A stretch of 64,000 nucleotides of DNA. Origin: an uncultured Microbacteriaceae bacterium. Its GTDB lineage: Bacteria; Actinomycetota; Actinomycetes; Actinomycetales; Microbacteriaceae. A program made the position numbers and the translations under genes. Positions within the stretch are counted from its first letter, which is position 1. Every line of letters begins with the position of its first letter. Shown here one piece after another: positions 8,979 to 17,108 of this stretch. Under the pieces are notes generated by a model, which saw only the letters and a program-made list of their open reading frames with translations, had not been told where the DNA came from and made no database searches. The stretch lies in assembly GCA_937124545.1 (NCBI GenBank), contig CAKZKU010000227.1, forward strand, positions 20,753-84,752, read 5' to 3'.

Positions 8979-9189
8979 TTCTGCTGGCTTTAGCGCCTTT
9001 CAGGCGCTATGCTGGGGGCGCGCAGAATCCTCGATTCTGTGACTTCGCGTGTCGACCTCAGGTACACACCCGTCGGTCCCTCGACACTCTCTCCTCCGGG
9101 AGCGTGGATGTCTGGGGTGCGGTGGTGGCCTCGGCACCAGGCTCGCACCGCCGGTGCGGGAAACCGATAACAACAAAAGGAGTGCAGCA
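8979..9189 (+). promoter_or_regulatory. rpsB promoter and structured mRNA leader
   Basis: TATGCT at 9008-9013 is a good -10. The 17-bp spacer to TGGCTT (8985-8990) is almost entirely a palindrome, TAGCGCC-TTTCA-GGCGCTA (8991-9009), which could be an operator or an end signal for rdgB. The leader of about 170 nt contains the segments GGTGC (9116-9120), GCACC (9134-9138), CGCACC (9144-9149) and GGTGCG (9153-9158), which can pair in mutually exclusive ways. CTCCTCC at 9091-9097 could also pair with the AAAGGAG ribosome site. This architecture suggests autoregulation of uS2/EF-Ts, as seen for ribosomal leaders; that is inference. Confidence 0.45.
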
Positions 9190-10272
9190 ATGGCTGCCGT
9201 CACCATTCGACAACTACTCGACAGCGGTGTTCACTTTGGACACCAAACCCGCCGCTGGAACCCGAAAGTTCGGCGTTTCATTCTTACCGAGCGCAGCGGT
9301 ATTCACATCATCGATTTGCAGCAGTCGCTGGCCTACATCGATGAGGCCTATGCCTTCTTGAAGGACATCGTCGCCAAGGGCGGCACTGTGTTGTTCGTGG
9401 GAACGAAAAAGCAGGCCCAGGAAGCCATCTCCGAGCAGGCTCTGCGCGTGGGTCAGCCCTACGTCAACGAGCGTTGGCTGGGGGGACTCCTCACTAACTT
9501 CCAGACGGTCTCTAAGCGTCTGGGCCGCATGAAAGAGCTCGAAGAGGTTGACTACGAGGACACCACTCAGGGTTACACCAAAAAAGAGTTGCTGATGAAG
9601 AAGCGCGAGCTCACCAAGCTTCAGAAGTCACTGGGCGGTATTCGCACTCTCACCAAGGCTCCCGACGCAATCTGGGTGATTGACCCGTTGCGCGAGCACC
9701 TTGCCATTGACGAGGCGAAAAAGCTGCGGATTCCGATTGTCGGAATCCTCGACTCCAACGCCGACCCGGATGACTTCCACTACCCGATCCCCGGTAACGA
9801 TGACGCTATTCGCTCCGTCGCATTGCTGACCAAGTTGATGGCAGATGCTGTTGCCGAAGGTCTGATTGAGCGCCACCAGAAGCCAGAAGCTGAAGGCAAC
9901 GTGTCCGCTGTGGAGCCCCTGGCTGAGTGGGAACGCGAACTGCTCGAGCAGTCCGGCGAACCTGCCGCTGAGGCGGCTCCCGCTGCAGAGGGCGAAAAGA
10001 AGCCTGCTGCGAAGAAGCCCGCCGCCAAGAAAGCTCCGGCCAAGAAGGCAGAAGCCGACAGCGCGGAGCCTGCAAAGAAGGCACCGGCAAAGAAGGCCCC
10101 CGCTAAGAAGGCAGACACCGCTAAGGATGATGCAGCGGCTAAGAAAGCTCCTGCAAAGAAGCCGGCTGCGAAGAAGCCTGCCGCGGACGCTGACAAAAAG
10201 CCTGCCGCTAAAAAAGCCCCAGCCAAAAAGCCTGCCGCCAAGGCACCGGCCGCTAAGACTGAAAAGAAGTAA
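9190..10272 (+). CDS. rpsB: Small ribosomal subunit protein uS2 with long Lys/Ala/Pro tail
   Basis: This is a 30S subunit protein needed for S1 docking and assembly. Residues 1-255 are a canonical uS2: [72 protein letters not shown] and the [10 protein letters not shown] turn. Residues about 256-360 are an extra 105-residue tail built of AKKPA/APAKK units, like histone H1 or the C-terminal half of mycobacterial HupB. The tail is strongly basic and predicted to be disordered. ATG 9190 is chosen because AAAGGAG lies 7 nt upstream; in-frame codons up to 9049 lack a site. tsf follows after 11 nt. Confidence 0.97.
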   Translation: MAAVTIRQLLDSGVHFGHQTRRWNPKVRRFILTERSGIHIIDLQQSLAYIDEAYAFLKDIVAKGGTVLFVGTKKQAQEAISEQALRVGQPYVNERWLGGLLTNFQTVSKRLGRMKELEEVDYEDTTQGYTKKELLMKKRELTKLQKSLGGIRTLTKAPDAIWVIDPLREHLAIDEAKKLRIPIVGILDSNADPDDFHYPIPGNDDAIRSVALLTKLMADAVAEGLIERHQKPEAEGNVSAVEPLAEWERELLEQSGEPAAEAAPAAEGEKKPAAKKPAAKKAPAKKAEADSAEPAKKAPAKKAPAKKADTAKDDAAAKKAPAKKPAAKKPAADADKKPAAKKAPAKKPAAKAPAAKTEKK

Positions 10273-10283
10273 GGAGCACCCTG

Positions 10284-11111
10284 ATGGCGAGCGTTTCTCT
10301 CGAAAACATCAAAAAGCTGCGTGAGCAGCTGGGAACCGGAATGGTCGACACCAAGAATGCCTTGGAAGAGGCCGACGGTGACCTCGAAAAAGCCACGGAG
10401 ATCCTCCGCTTGAAAGGGGCGAAAGGCAACGCGAAGCGAGCCGATCGCTCCACCAGCGAGGGCCTCGTTGCTGCCCACGAAGGCGCGGGCGTCGCCTACC
10501 TCCTCGAGCTTGCGTGCGAGACCGACTTCGTCGCCAAGAACGAGAAGTTCGTTGCCCTCGCGGATTCTGTTCTTGAGGCTGTCGTGGCTTCGGGTGCTGA
10601 CAGCGCAGAAGCTGCGCTGCAGGCTGCTGCAGCTGGCGGGACCATCGGCTCCATGATCGATGACCAGGCGGCAATCCTTGGCGAAAAGGTTGAGCTTCGT
10701 CGGGTGGCCAAGGTTGAAGGCGACAGTTTCGCCGTTTACCTGCACAAAACCAACAAAGACCTGCCTCCGCAGGTGGGCGTTGTGGTGGCCTACTCCGGAA
10801 GCGATGCTGACACTGCGCGCAGCATTGCCCAGCACATTTCGTTTGCTGACCCCCAGTACCTCTCCCGGGAGGATGTCCCCGAAGAGGCTGTGGAAGCTGA
10901 GCGCCGCATCGTCGAAGAAATTTCGCGCGGTGAAGGTAAGCCGGATGCGGCTTTGCCGAAAATCGTCGAGGGTCGCGTTGGCGCGTTCTTTAAGCAGGTT
11001 GCTCTCCTGGAGCAGGACTACGCCCGCGATAACAAACTCTCCATCAAGCAGGTCGTGGAACAGGCTGGTCTTACCGTGACTGGTTTCGCTCGTTTCCGAG
11101 TGGGTTCCTAA
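10284..11111 (+). CDS. tsf: Elongation factor Ts
   Basis: EF-Ts is the guanine nucleotide exchange factor for EF-Tu. The 275-residue protein begins with the UBA-like helix bundle VSLENIKKLREQLGTGMVDTKNALEEADGDLEKA, followed by ERLKGAKGN-like LRLKGAKGNAKRADR. The core has SEGLVAAH and the EF-Tu-contacting ELACETDFVAKNEKF motif with its conserved Thr-Asp-Phe-Val. The C-terminus ends with the dimerisation-type VEQAGLTVTGFARFRVG. AAGGAG lies 9 nt before ATG. It is co-transcribed with rpsB, and a strong hairpin follows the stop. Confidence 0.98.
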   Translation: MASVSLENIKKLREQLGTGMVDTKNALEEADGDLEKATEILRLKGAKGNAKRADRSTSEGLVAAHEGAGVAYLLELACETDFVAKNEKFVALADSVLEAVVASGADSAEAALQAAAAGGTIGSMIDDQAAILGEKVELRRVAKVEGDSFAVYLHKTNKDLPPQVGVVVAYSGSDADTARSIAQHISFADPQYLSREDVPEEAVEAERRIVEEISRGEGKPDAALPKIVEGRVGAFFKQVALLEQDYARDNKLSIKQVVEQAGLTVTGFARFRVGS

Positions 11112-11123
11112 ACGTTTGATGAC

Positions 11124-11168
11124 CTCGGGGGCTAGGGCACGGTGTGCCCTAGCCCCCGAGTCGTTTCT
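11124..11168 (+). terminator. Strong intrinsic terminator after rpsB-tsf
   Basis: A perfect 17-bp stem (11124-11140 with 11144-11160) closes on a GGT loop, one of the longest inverted repeats in the window. It is followed by TCGTTTCT. The stem is self-complementary on both strands. Confidence 0.9.
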
Positions 11169-11206
11169 GCGCCCACTACGCTTGAGGGGCAGCGAGAGGA
11201 GCCACT

Positions 11207-11914
11207 ATGGCGGAGAAAAAACGTCGGGTACTTCTAAAGCTCTCGGGTGAAGCTTTTGGCGATGGTCAGTTGGGGGTCAACCCCGATGTGGTGGCTCAAA
11301 TTGCCCGCGAAATCGCGGAGGGCGCCAAGAAAGCCGAAGTGGCCGTGGTGGTCGGGGGAGGCAACTTCTTCCGCGGCGCTGAACTTTCCCAGCGGGGCAT
11401 GGATCGCCGTCGTGCGGACTACATGGGAATGCTCGGCACCGTGATGAACGCGCTCGCCCTTCAAGACTTTTTGGAACAGGCCGGCGCCGAAGTTCGCGTG
11501 CAGTCCGCTATTTCGATGACCCAGGTGGCGGAGCCCTACATCCCGCAACGCGCGATTCGACACATGGAAAAAGGGCGAGTCGTCGTCTTTGGTGCTGGGG
11601 CCGGCTTGCCCTACTTCTCCACCGACACGGTGGCCGCGCAACGCGCTCTCGAGGTGCTCGCGGATGAAGTCCTGGTGGCAAAAAATGGGGTTGATGGCGT
11701 CTATTCCAATGACCCCAAGAAGGACCCCACCGCGAAGAAATACGAAAAGGTGACGTATCAGGAGGCGCTGGTGCAGGGCCTCAAAGTCGTCGATTCCACC
11801 GCTTTCAGCTTGTGTATGGATAACAAGATGCCAATGGTGGTGTTCGGTATGGAACCAGCGGGCAACGTCACCAAGGCGATCCAGGGCAAGCGCCTGGGCA
11901 CCCTGGTGTCCTAA
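11207..11914 (+). CDS. pyrH: UMP kinase
   Basis: It phosphorylates UMP to UDP in pyrimidine synthesis; it belongs to the amino acid kinase fold and is unrelated to eukaryotic UMP/CMP kinase. The 235 residues include [25 protein letters not shown], the [18 protein letters not shown] effector/UMP region, and [12 protein letters not shown] with the ATP site [16 protein letters not shown]. The start is ATG 11207 with GAGAGGAG about 6 nt upstream. TACGCT at 11174-11179 is a probable -10 just after the tsf terminator, so pyrH-frr-cdsA is a separate transcription unit. Confidence 0.97.
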   Translation: MAEKKRRVLLKLSGEAFGDGQLGVNPDVVAQIAREIAEGAKKAEVAVVVGGGNFFRGAELSQRGMDRRRADYMGMLGTVMNALALQDFLEQAGAEVRVQSAISMTQVAEPYIPQRAIRHMEKGRVVVFGAGAGLPYFSTDTVAAQRALEVLADEVLVAKNGVDGVYSNDPKKDPTAKKYEKVTYQEALVQGLKVVDSTAFSLCMDNKMPMVVFGMEPAGNVTKAIQGKRLGTLVS

Positions 11915-11948
11915 AGCCCCTCGATAGACTGCGACTAAAGGAGACACC

Positions 11949-12503
11949 ATGATTGAGGACGTAATCGCGCAGGCGAAAGAAAAGATGGCCAAGGCCGTTG
12001 ACGTGGTCCAGGAAGACTTTCAGACCGTTCGAACAGGTCGTGCAAACCCGGCCCTTTTTCAAAAAATCATGGTCGACTACTACGGCCAGCCCACTCCACT
12101 GGCCCAGTTGGCGAGCATGCAGAACATCGAGGCGCGCACTCTCGTCGTGACCCCGTATGACAAATCAGCGATGAAAGAAATTGAAAAAGCCATCACCAAT
12201 TTCCCGAACCTGGGTGCCTCGCCCAGCAACGACGGTGAAGTAATCCGTGTGACCATGCCCGAGCTCACTGAGGAGCGCCGCAAGGAATACGTCAAAATTG
12301 TGCGGCAGAAAGCAGAGGACGGCAAAGTGTCGATTCGTTCTGTTCGCCGGAAAGCGATGGACGACCTGGAGGCGCTGAAATCTGAGGTCGGCGAAGACGA
12401 AGTCTCGCGGGCGGAGAAAGAAGTAGAAGCGCTCACCAAGACGCAGGTCGACCACGTCGACGAGGTTTTGAAGAAGAAAGAAGCTGAGCTTCTCGAGGTC
12501 TAA
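11949..12503 (+). CDS. frr: Ribosome recycling factor
   Basis: With EF-G it splits post-termination ribosomes. The 184-residue product has the full three-helix-bundle and beta-domain pattern: [83 protein letters not shown] and [19 protein letters not shown] is 9 nt upstream of ATG. TAGACT at 11925-11930 gives an extra internal promoter with a leader of about 12 nt. The stop codon shares its final A with the cdsA start. Confidence 0.98.
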   Translation: MIEDVIAQAKEKMAKAVDVVQEDFQTVRTGRANPALFQKIMVDYYGQPTPLAQLASMQNIEARTLVVTPYDKSAMKEIEKAITNFPNLGASPSNDGEVIRVTMPELTEERRKEYVKIVRQKAEDGKVSIRSVRRKAMDDLEALKSEVGEDEVSRAEKEVEALTKTQVDHVDEVLKKKEAELLEV

Positions 12504-13462
12504 TGACACCTCCCACACCCGACGAGTCTGCGAAGAGCTCCAAGAAGCCCCTCGCCCCGTCCGTGTCCCAGCCGCTCGCGCAATTCGAGGCGGCCGTCCA
12601 CGACATGGAGGAGCAGGTGCGCGAGGTCAACGCGCGCATCGATAAGAAAGCGGGGCGTCCGCTCTGGCTCGCTATAGCGTTTGGCCTTCTTCTTGGCGGA
12701 ATTTTCGTCGCAAGCCTGTTCTTTGTTGAGGCGTTGTTCATGGTGTTCGTCACCGGGCTTGTGCTGTTTGCCACACTCGAGCTCTCCGGGGCACTCGTGG
12801 AGAAAGGTCGGCTTAAGGTGCGGTGGCCGCTTGCGGTCATGGCCTCAGCGATGCCACCGCTGGTCTTCTTTTTTGGGCCCACCGGGCATCTCTGGTCCCT
12901 GCTTGGCGCAGTTTCAGTGGCGGTTGTGGCTCGACTGGTGCGCGCAGCATTGGACGCGTCGTCGCGAGCATCGCTGCTTTCTGACATAGGCGTGGCGATT
13001 GTGGTGTTGACCTATATCCCGTTCCTTGGCAGCTTTGCTCTCGCCGTTCACACGGCACCCGGTGGCGTCTGGTGGGTCTTTACCGGGGTCGTGGTGGTGG
13101 TCAGTGTGGATGTCGGCGCCTACGTGACGGGGCTCAGTTTCGGAAAAACACCTCTTGCCCCGCGGATTTCGCCGAAGAAGACGTGGGAGGGCTTCGCTGG
13201 GTCCGCCCTGGCGGCGCAGATTGCAGCGGTGTTGCTCGGCACACTGGTCTTGGGCCTTCCCTGGTGGGCGGCAGTGATTATGGGAGTGGCGCTCTTGGGC
13301 TCTGCGACACTGGGGGATTTGCTGGAGTCGCTGATTAAACGCGATCTCGGGATCAAAGACATCTCGTCCTGGTTGCCCGGTCACGGTGGCTTTCTTGACC
13401 GGATGGATTCGATATTGCCCTCCATGGCCGTTCTGTTTGTTCTGTTTCAAATATTTGGCTAA
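12503..13462 (+). CDS. cdsA: Phosphatidate cytidylyltransferase
   Basis: It makes CDP-diacylglycerol from phosphatidate and CTP, the branch point of phospholipid synthesis, in the membrane. The 319-residue protein has about 90 cytoplasmic N-terminal residues with an acidic amphipathic helix, then about eight membrane segments. The signature lies near the C-terminus: ISPKKTWEGFAGS and LIKRDLGIKD...LPGHGGFLDRMDS with the metal-binding aspartates. Its ATG overlaps the frr stop (TAATG), so the two are coupled. No separate ribosome binding site is needed or seen. Confidence 0.95.
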   Translation: MTPPTPDESAKSSKKPLAPSVSQPLAQFEAAVHDMEEQVREVNARIDKKAGRPLWLAIAFGLLLGGIFVASLFFVEALFMVFVTGLVLFATLELSGALVEKGRLKVRWPLAVMASAMPPLVFFFGPTGHLWSLLGAVSVAVVARLVRAALDASSRASLLSDIGVAIVVLTYIPFLGSFALAVHTAPGGVWWVFTGVVVVVSVDVGAYVTGLSFGKTPLAPRISPKKTWEGFAGSALAAQIAAVLLGTLVLGLPWWAAVIMGVALLGSATLGDLLESLIKRDLGIKDISSWLPGHGGFLDRMDSILPSMAVLFVLFQIFG

Positions 13463-13509
13463 CCGGTTGTCCTCACGGGTTTTTCCCCGAGCGCTGGCAG
13501 ACTAGGCCC

Positions 13510-14055
13510 GTGGATAGTCCCTTTGCGCGCGCGCCAAAAGGCATGTCGGGTTACGACCCCGCCGTCGTCGACGAGTTCCTTGAGCGCGCCAAAAATGTCT
13601 TTGAAAGCGACGGTCGCGACCTGACCTCGAGCGACATCCGGGCCAAGGTTTTCCCGCTGGTCTCGAAAGATGGCTATTCGACGAAAGCAGTGGATGAGGC
13701 GCTGTGGCGCCTGGAGGAAGCGTTCGCTGACAAAGAGCGCCTGGCGGAAACCGAGCTGCAGGGCGAGAAAGAGTATTTCAACTCTGTTCGAGAGCGGGCT
13801 CAAGACATTTTGGACCGCGCGGCACGGCCCGCCCAGCAGAAGTTCCGTCGCTCAGGAAAGCTGCAGCCGGGTTACCACGTGGGGGACGTCGATGTTCTCT
13901 GCGGCAATATTGCTCGCTATTTCCAACAGGAGGAGTCCCTCTCGGTGGCGGCCGTGCGCAAGGAGACCTTCCGCACGCAGCTCGGCGGGTATGACGAGAA
14001 GCAGGTGGATGTTCTGCTGGATGACACCATCTCGGTCATGTTGGCTGTCCGCTAA
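13510..14055 (+). CDS. Protein with repeated DivIVA-type N-terminal motifs
   Basis: The 181-residue product carries three DivIVA-like motifs: FARAPKGMSGYDPAVVDEFL at the start, KFRRSGKLQPGYHVGDVDVL in the middle, and FRTQLGGYDEKQVDVLLD near the end. They are joined by short charged helices. In DivIVA/Wag31 this element binds curved membrane at poles and septa, so a polar growth or division role is inferred. There is no long coiled coil, so it is not Wag31 itself. GTG 13510 has no ribosome binding site; CAGACT (13498-13503) ends 6 nt upstream, fitting leaderless expression. Confidence 0.75.
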   Translation: MDSPFARAPKGMSGYDPAVVDEFLERAKNVFESDGRDLTSSDIRAKVFPLVSKDGYSTKAVDEALWRLEEAFADKERLAETELQGEKEYFNSVRERAQDILDRAARPAQQKFRRSGKLQPGYHVGDVDVLCGNIARYFQQEESLSVAAVRKETFRTQLGGYDEKQVDVLLDDTISVMLAVR

Positions 14056-14091
14056 CCGCACCAGCACAGCCTGCTCGCCTAGACTTCAGGG

Positions 14092-14661
14092 ATGCTTGCG
14101 TTGCCTGACGTCCGCCGATTTGTGGCCCGTGTGGATGTGCGAGAACCGGTGTTGCGCGTCTGGGTTGCAATCGCTGCCGTGGCGGGATTTGTTGCCGTGG
14201 CGTTGGTGAGTCCTCAGCCCGGTCAGGCCGCCTGGTTTGCCGGGGAGAACTCTGACTCCCAAACCCTGGTCGCTCTGGGAGTGGAAACCACAATCGAACG
14301 CGAGGATGTCACTGTGACGGCCGGTTATTCCGGCCTACCTTCGGTGGGAAACCCCGCGCGGGGAAGCGCCCAAGCGATCGCTCTGGGTTTGGTCACCGAT
14401 GCCGGATGGACCGAAGGCGAGTATCGCTGCCTGGTTGCTTTGTGGCAGAGAGAGTCGGGCTGGAATCACTTGGCCGAGAATCCCTCCTCCGGCGCCTATG
14501 GCATCCCCCAAGCTTTGCCCGCCAACAAGATGGCCTCAGCCGGAGATGATTGGGCTTCCAACCCCGCGACTCAGATCCGCTGGGGAATCGGATATATTTC
14601 TGCCCGCTACGGGACCCCCTGCGAGGCGTGGGGGCACTCTGAACGGCGGGGTTGGTACTAA
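14092..14661 (+). CDS. Secreted lytic transglycosylase-like (aggregation-promoting factor C-terminal type) protein
   Basis: This is a probable peptidoglycan-cleaving or wall-remodelling enzyme. The 189 residues open with a charged segment and a membrane/signal helix (VAAIAAVAGFVAVALV region, probable cleavage after GQAA). The C-terminal lysozyme-like domain has YRCLVALWQRESGWNHLAEN, GAYGIPQALPANKMASAG and NPATQIRWGIGYI. The Glu in QRESGW is the predicted acid catalyst. The domain ends GHSERRGWY, as in actinobacterial homologues. TAGACT (14080-14085) lies exactly 6 nt before the ATG, indicating a leaderless mRNA. The next gene follows 3 nt after the stop. Confidence 0.82.
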   Translation: MLALPDVRRFVARVDVREPVLRVWVAIAAVAGFVAVALVSPQPGQAAWFAGENSDSQTLVALGVETTIEREDVTVTAGYSGLPSVGNPARGSAQAIALGLVTDAGWTEGEYRCLVALWQRESGWNHLAENPSSGAYGIPQALPANKMASAGDDWASNPATQIRWGIGYISARYGTPCEAWGHSERRGWY

Positions 14662-14664
14662 ATC

Positions 14665-14946
14665 GTGCCCCGGAGTAATCGACGCCGAGACGAGGGCGAG
14701 CCCCTCGACTTTGACCGTCTGCGTACCGGTTATCGCCGAACCGAGACGAAGCGGGGCGAGTCCTACACGGTTCAACCCATCAGCGAGCGCAACGCGAAAA
14801 AAACGTATAAGTGCCCCGGGTGTCATGTCCCCATCGCTCCGGGGGTAGCCCACGTTGTGGCCTGGCGTAACGATGGAATCATGGGCGAATCCCAGGGTGT
14901 TCAGGATCGACGCCACTGGCATAACCACTGCTGGAAAATAGGCTGA
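14665..14946 (+). CDS. Small conserved actinobacterial zinc-binding-like protein, unknown function
   Basis: The 93-residue protein has a basic N-terminus, LRTGYRRTETKRGESYTVQPIS, and a metal-site pattern YKCPGCHVPIAPG...HVVAW...RRHWHNHCWKI. One CPGC pair plus a late HxxC group could form a single zinc site. Homologues are frequently labelled ATP/GTP-binding protein without evidence; I see no P-loop. The GTG start lies 3 nt after the previous stop, and its own stop overlaps the next ATG (TGATG). Translation is therefore coupled through three genes. Confidence 0.7.
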   Translation: MPRSNRRRDEGEPLDFDRLRTGYRRTETKRGESYTVQPISERNAKKTYKCPGCHVPIAPGVAHVVAWRNDGIMGESQGVQDRRHWHNHCWKIG

Positions 14947-15665
14947 TGAGCCTCATCACCTCGACCACGGTGTTGCCTGCTCGACGCAGCGATGTGAGCT
15001 TTGTGACTGAGGATGGCGTCGAACTGGTGGGGGAGCTGTCGGTGCCCGAGAGCCATCCCCCCATGGCGACCGCGCTATTTCTTCACCCGTTGCCGACCGC
15101 CGGCGGGTTTATGGATTCCCATGTCATCCGGAAAGCCTCGTGGCGCCTGCCGGCGTTGGCGGATATCGCGGTCCTGAGATTTAACTTCCGCGGGGTCACC
15201 TCGCCCCGCGGCACATCGGGTGGCTCCTTTGGCGAAGGCATTGCGGAGGGAGAAGACCTGAAATCAGCTCTGCGGTTCGTTCACGAACAGGGCTTACCCA
15301 CCCCGTGGCTGATCGGTTGGTCCTTTGGCACGGAAGTAATCATGAAGCACGCCAGGCCCCTGGTCGATCAGATTGCTGGTGCAATCTTGCTCTCACCTCC
15401 GCTTCATCGAACGAGTAGTGACGAGGTGGCGGCGTGGGCAGATTCTTCCGTGCCGGTGGCTGCGCTCATTCCTGAATTCGATGAGTTTCTGCCCCCGGCA
15501 GCCGCATCCACCGGTTTTGCTCCAGCCCCCAACATCGACGTCGTCCCCGCCGATGGAGCCAAACACCTCTGGGTGGGGGAGAAGCACACCAAGTGGGTGC
15601 TCGATCAAATAGCGCTTCGGCTTAACCCGCCGACGTATCCTTTGCCCGAGTCTTTCGGGGCGTAG
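14946..15665 (+). CDS. Alpha/beta-hydrolase
   Basis: The 239-residue cytoplasmic protein follows the alpha/beta-hydrolase order: ATALFLHPLPTAGG oxyanion region, VLRFNFRGV, nucleophile elbow GWSFGTE (Ser), PEFDEF acid region, and AKHLW with the catalytic His. Substrate is unknown; related short-chain proteins are esterase or acyl-transfer enzymes. The start overlaps the upstream zinc protein. The 3' end overlaps the convergent coiled-coil gene by 44 nt, created by the tandem duplication at 15625-15738, and its last 13 codons run through the first repeat copy. Confidence 0.85.
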   Translation: MSLITSTTVLPARRSDVSFVTEDGVELVGELSVPESHPPMATALFLHPLPTAGGFMDSHVIRKASWRLPALADIAVLRFNFRGVTSPRGTSGGSFGEGIAEGEDLKSALRFVHEQGLPTPWLIGWSFGTEVIMKHARPLVDQIAGAILLSPPLHRTSSDEVAAWADSSVPVAALIPEFDEFLPPAAASTGFAPAPNIDVVPADGAKHLWVGEKHTKWVLDQIALRLNPPTYPLPESFGA

Positions 15666-16962
15666 ACGGCTGTGGTGTCTTACCCGCCGACGTATTCTTT
15701 GCGCGAGCCTTTCGGGGCTTAGACGGCTGTGGTATTTCATGGTTGAGGACATCGCCCACTACGGTGCGCAGTGACTCGACGTAGGAGGCGATCGCTTCCC
15801 GCTCTGCGGTGAGCTCGATCAGTCGAGCTTCAGCAGCCGCCACTCGGGACGTTGCTTCTTTCTCGGCAGCGTGGATCAGCTCCGCGGCTTTCTCCTCCGC
15901 TGCCGCCACAAGATCGGCGGATTCCTTCATCGCGCGGGTTTTGCCCGTCGCATTGGATTCTTCAATCGCTTCGATGAGCTTCTGGTGTTCGCTCCGCAGC
16001 GCTGCCACGCGTTCCTTGAGGTCTGCGTGCTGCTCGGTGAGGTCCGCGGTGTAGCGGTCGTTTAGTTCGACCGCCTTCTGATGAGCTTCCAGAAGTGCTT
16101 TTTCTGCTTCCGCGCGGCGAGCAGACAGCTCGGTTTCCAGGTTTGCGCGAGCTTCCGCGGCCGCCCGCTCGAGCACCTCGGCTTGCTGCTCGTTCTCCAG
16201 TACTAGTCGAGCGGTTGTCTCCGCGACTTCCTTCTCCATTGTTGTCTTCGCAAGCTCCGCCTCCTGGGCGATTGCTTTCAAGGTCATTTCGTGGCTCGCT
16301 CGCTCCGCCGCAATGTCTTTGTTGAGCTCCGCGCGCTCTGTCCTTGCCGCGTTAGTTTCCTGCTCCGCGACCACTCTGGCTTCTGCAACGGTCTGCTCGG
16401 CCTGCGCGCGGAGGGCTTCGGCTTCCCGCTGCGCAGTGGCCCGCACTTTTGAGGTCTCGGTAGCGACCGTTCCGCGGATACTGGACGCCTCATCGAGGGC
16501 GTCCCTGCGGAGGCGTTCCGCCTCTTCGCGGGCGTTAGAGACCAGCCGCTCGGCTTCAGCCCGTGCGCCATCGAGCACGGTGGAGGCTTCATTCTCGGCA
16601 TCCACTGTCAGACGCTCTGCTTCACGCGTGGCGGCCTCCACCACGGTCTGGGCTTCGAGCTTCGCGAGAGCCAGGGCTTTTTCCGCGCTGATGTCGGCTT
16701 GCCCAATGAGCGCTGTGGATTGTTCTTCGGCTATCCGGAGAATCGACTCGAGGCGGGCCCCGAGCCCCGCATAGCTTGCGTCTGCCGGAGTCGACCCCAG
16801 CGCGGCGAGCTGATTCTTTAGTTGCGTGACCTCTTCGAGCGCGCCGGCGCGTTCTTTGGCGGCCTGAATCAAATCAGCCCTCAGGGTGGACAGCGCTTCA
16901 TCAACGTCTGCGCGCTTGTATCCGCGCAGTTCCGTCGGGAACTCGGATTCCGAAGAAGCCAT
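15622..16962 (-). CDS. Long DivIVA-like coiled-coil protein (Scy/FilP-like), polar growth or chromosome organisation
   Basis: The 446-residue protein opens with a short DivIVA-type membrane motif, FPTELRGYKRADVDEALSTL. An almost unbroken, Ala/Glu/Arg-rich coiled coil of about 350 residues follows (many AEAE-RL-DAR type heptads, e.g. AREEAERLRRDALDEASS). The tail is basic and repeats PQPS-PRK-RAK-TSAG twice. This layout resembles actinobacterial polarisome scaffold proteins; the exact family is inferred. ATG 16962 is chosen over TTG 16986 because GAAAGAGAG lies about 11 nt upstream. TAACAT upstream on the minus strand is a possible -10. The 3' end overlaps the convergent hydrolase. Confidence 0.8.
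   Translation of the reverse strand: MASSESEFPTELRGYKRADVDEALSTLRADLIQAAKERAGALEEVTQLKNQLAALGSTPADASYAGLGARLESILRIAEEQSTALIGQADISAEKALALAKLEAQTVVEAATREAERLTVDAENEASTVLDGARAEAERLVSNAREEAERLRRDALDEASSIRGTVATETSKVRATAQREAEALRAQAEQTVAEARVVAEQETNAARTERAELNKDIAAERASHEMTLKAIAQEAELAKTTMEKEVAETTARLVLENEQQAEVLERAAAEARANLETELSARRAEAEKALLEAHQKAVELNDRYTADLTEQHADLKERVAALRSEHQKLIEAIEESNATGKTRAMKESADLVAAAEEKAAELIHAAEKEATSRVAAAEARLIELTAEREAIASYVESLRTVVGDVLNHEIPQPSKPRKARAKNTSAGKTPQPSTPRKTRAKDTSAG
15625..15738. repeat. 57-bp imperfect tandem duplication, two copies
   Basis: Copies 15625-15681 and 15682-15738 differ at about 8 of 57 positions. Read on the minus strand they encode two 19-residue units (PQPS-PRK-RAK-TSAG) at the C-terminus of the coiled-coil protein. 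Because 57 is a multiple of 3 the frame is kept. The first copy also carries the last codons and stop of the plus-strand hydrolase. Confidence 0.9.
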
Positions 16963-17108
16963 CGTGGGGGAACTCTCTTTCAGCAAGAAAAGGGGAGTGT
17001 GCTAAATGTTACCCCCCCTCGAGAGAGTTCGCCCGGTGGCATCGGATACCCTGGGGAGCGGGTTGGCGTCCCGGTAGGTGGGCGCTGTGGCGGGGGAAGG
17101 AACACGAC

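Noticed and set aside
9955..10270. Repetitive DNA in rpsB as a CRISPR-like or mobile repeat
   Set aside because: The repeats are codon-level AAG/GCN/CCN runs encoding AKKPA in one continuous frame; there are no spacers or conserved unit length.
9780..10835. 351-codon open frame antisense to rpsB and tsf
   Set aside because: The AG-rich composition is the reverse of the AKKPA tail; both sense genes are unambiguous.
12433..12987. 184-codon minus-strand open frame across frr/cdsA
   Set aside because: It crosses two overlapping essential genes and has Ser/Thr/Arg-rich shadow composition without a recognisable motif.
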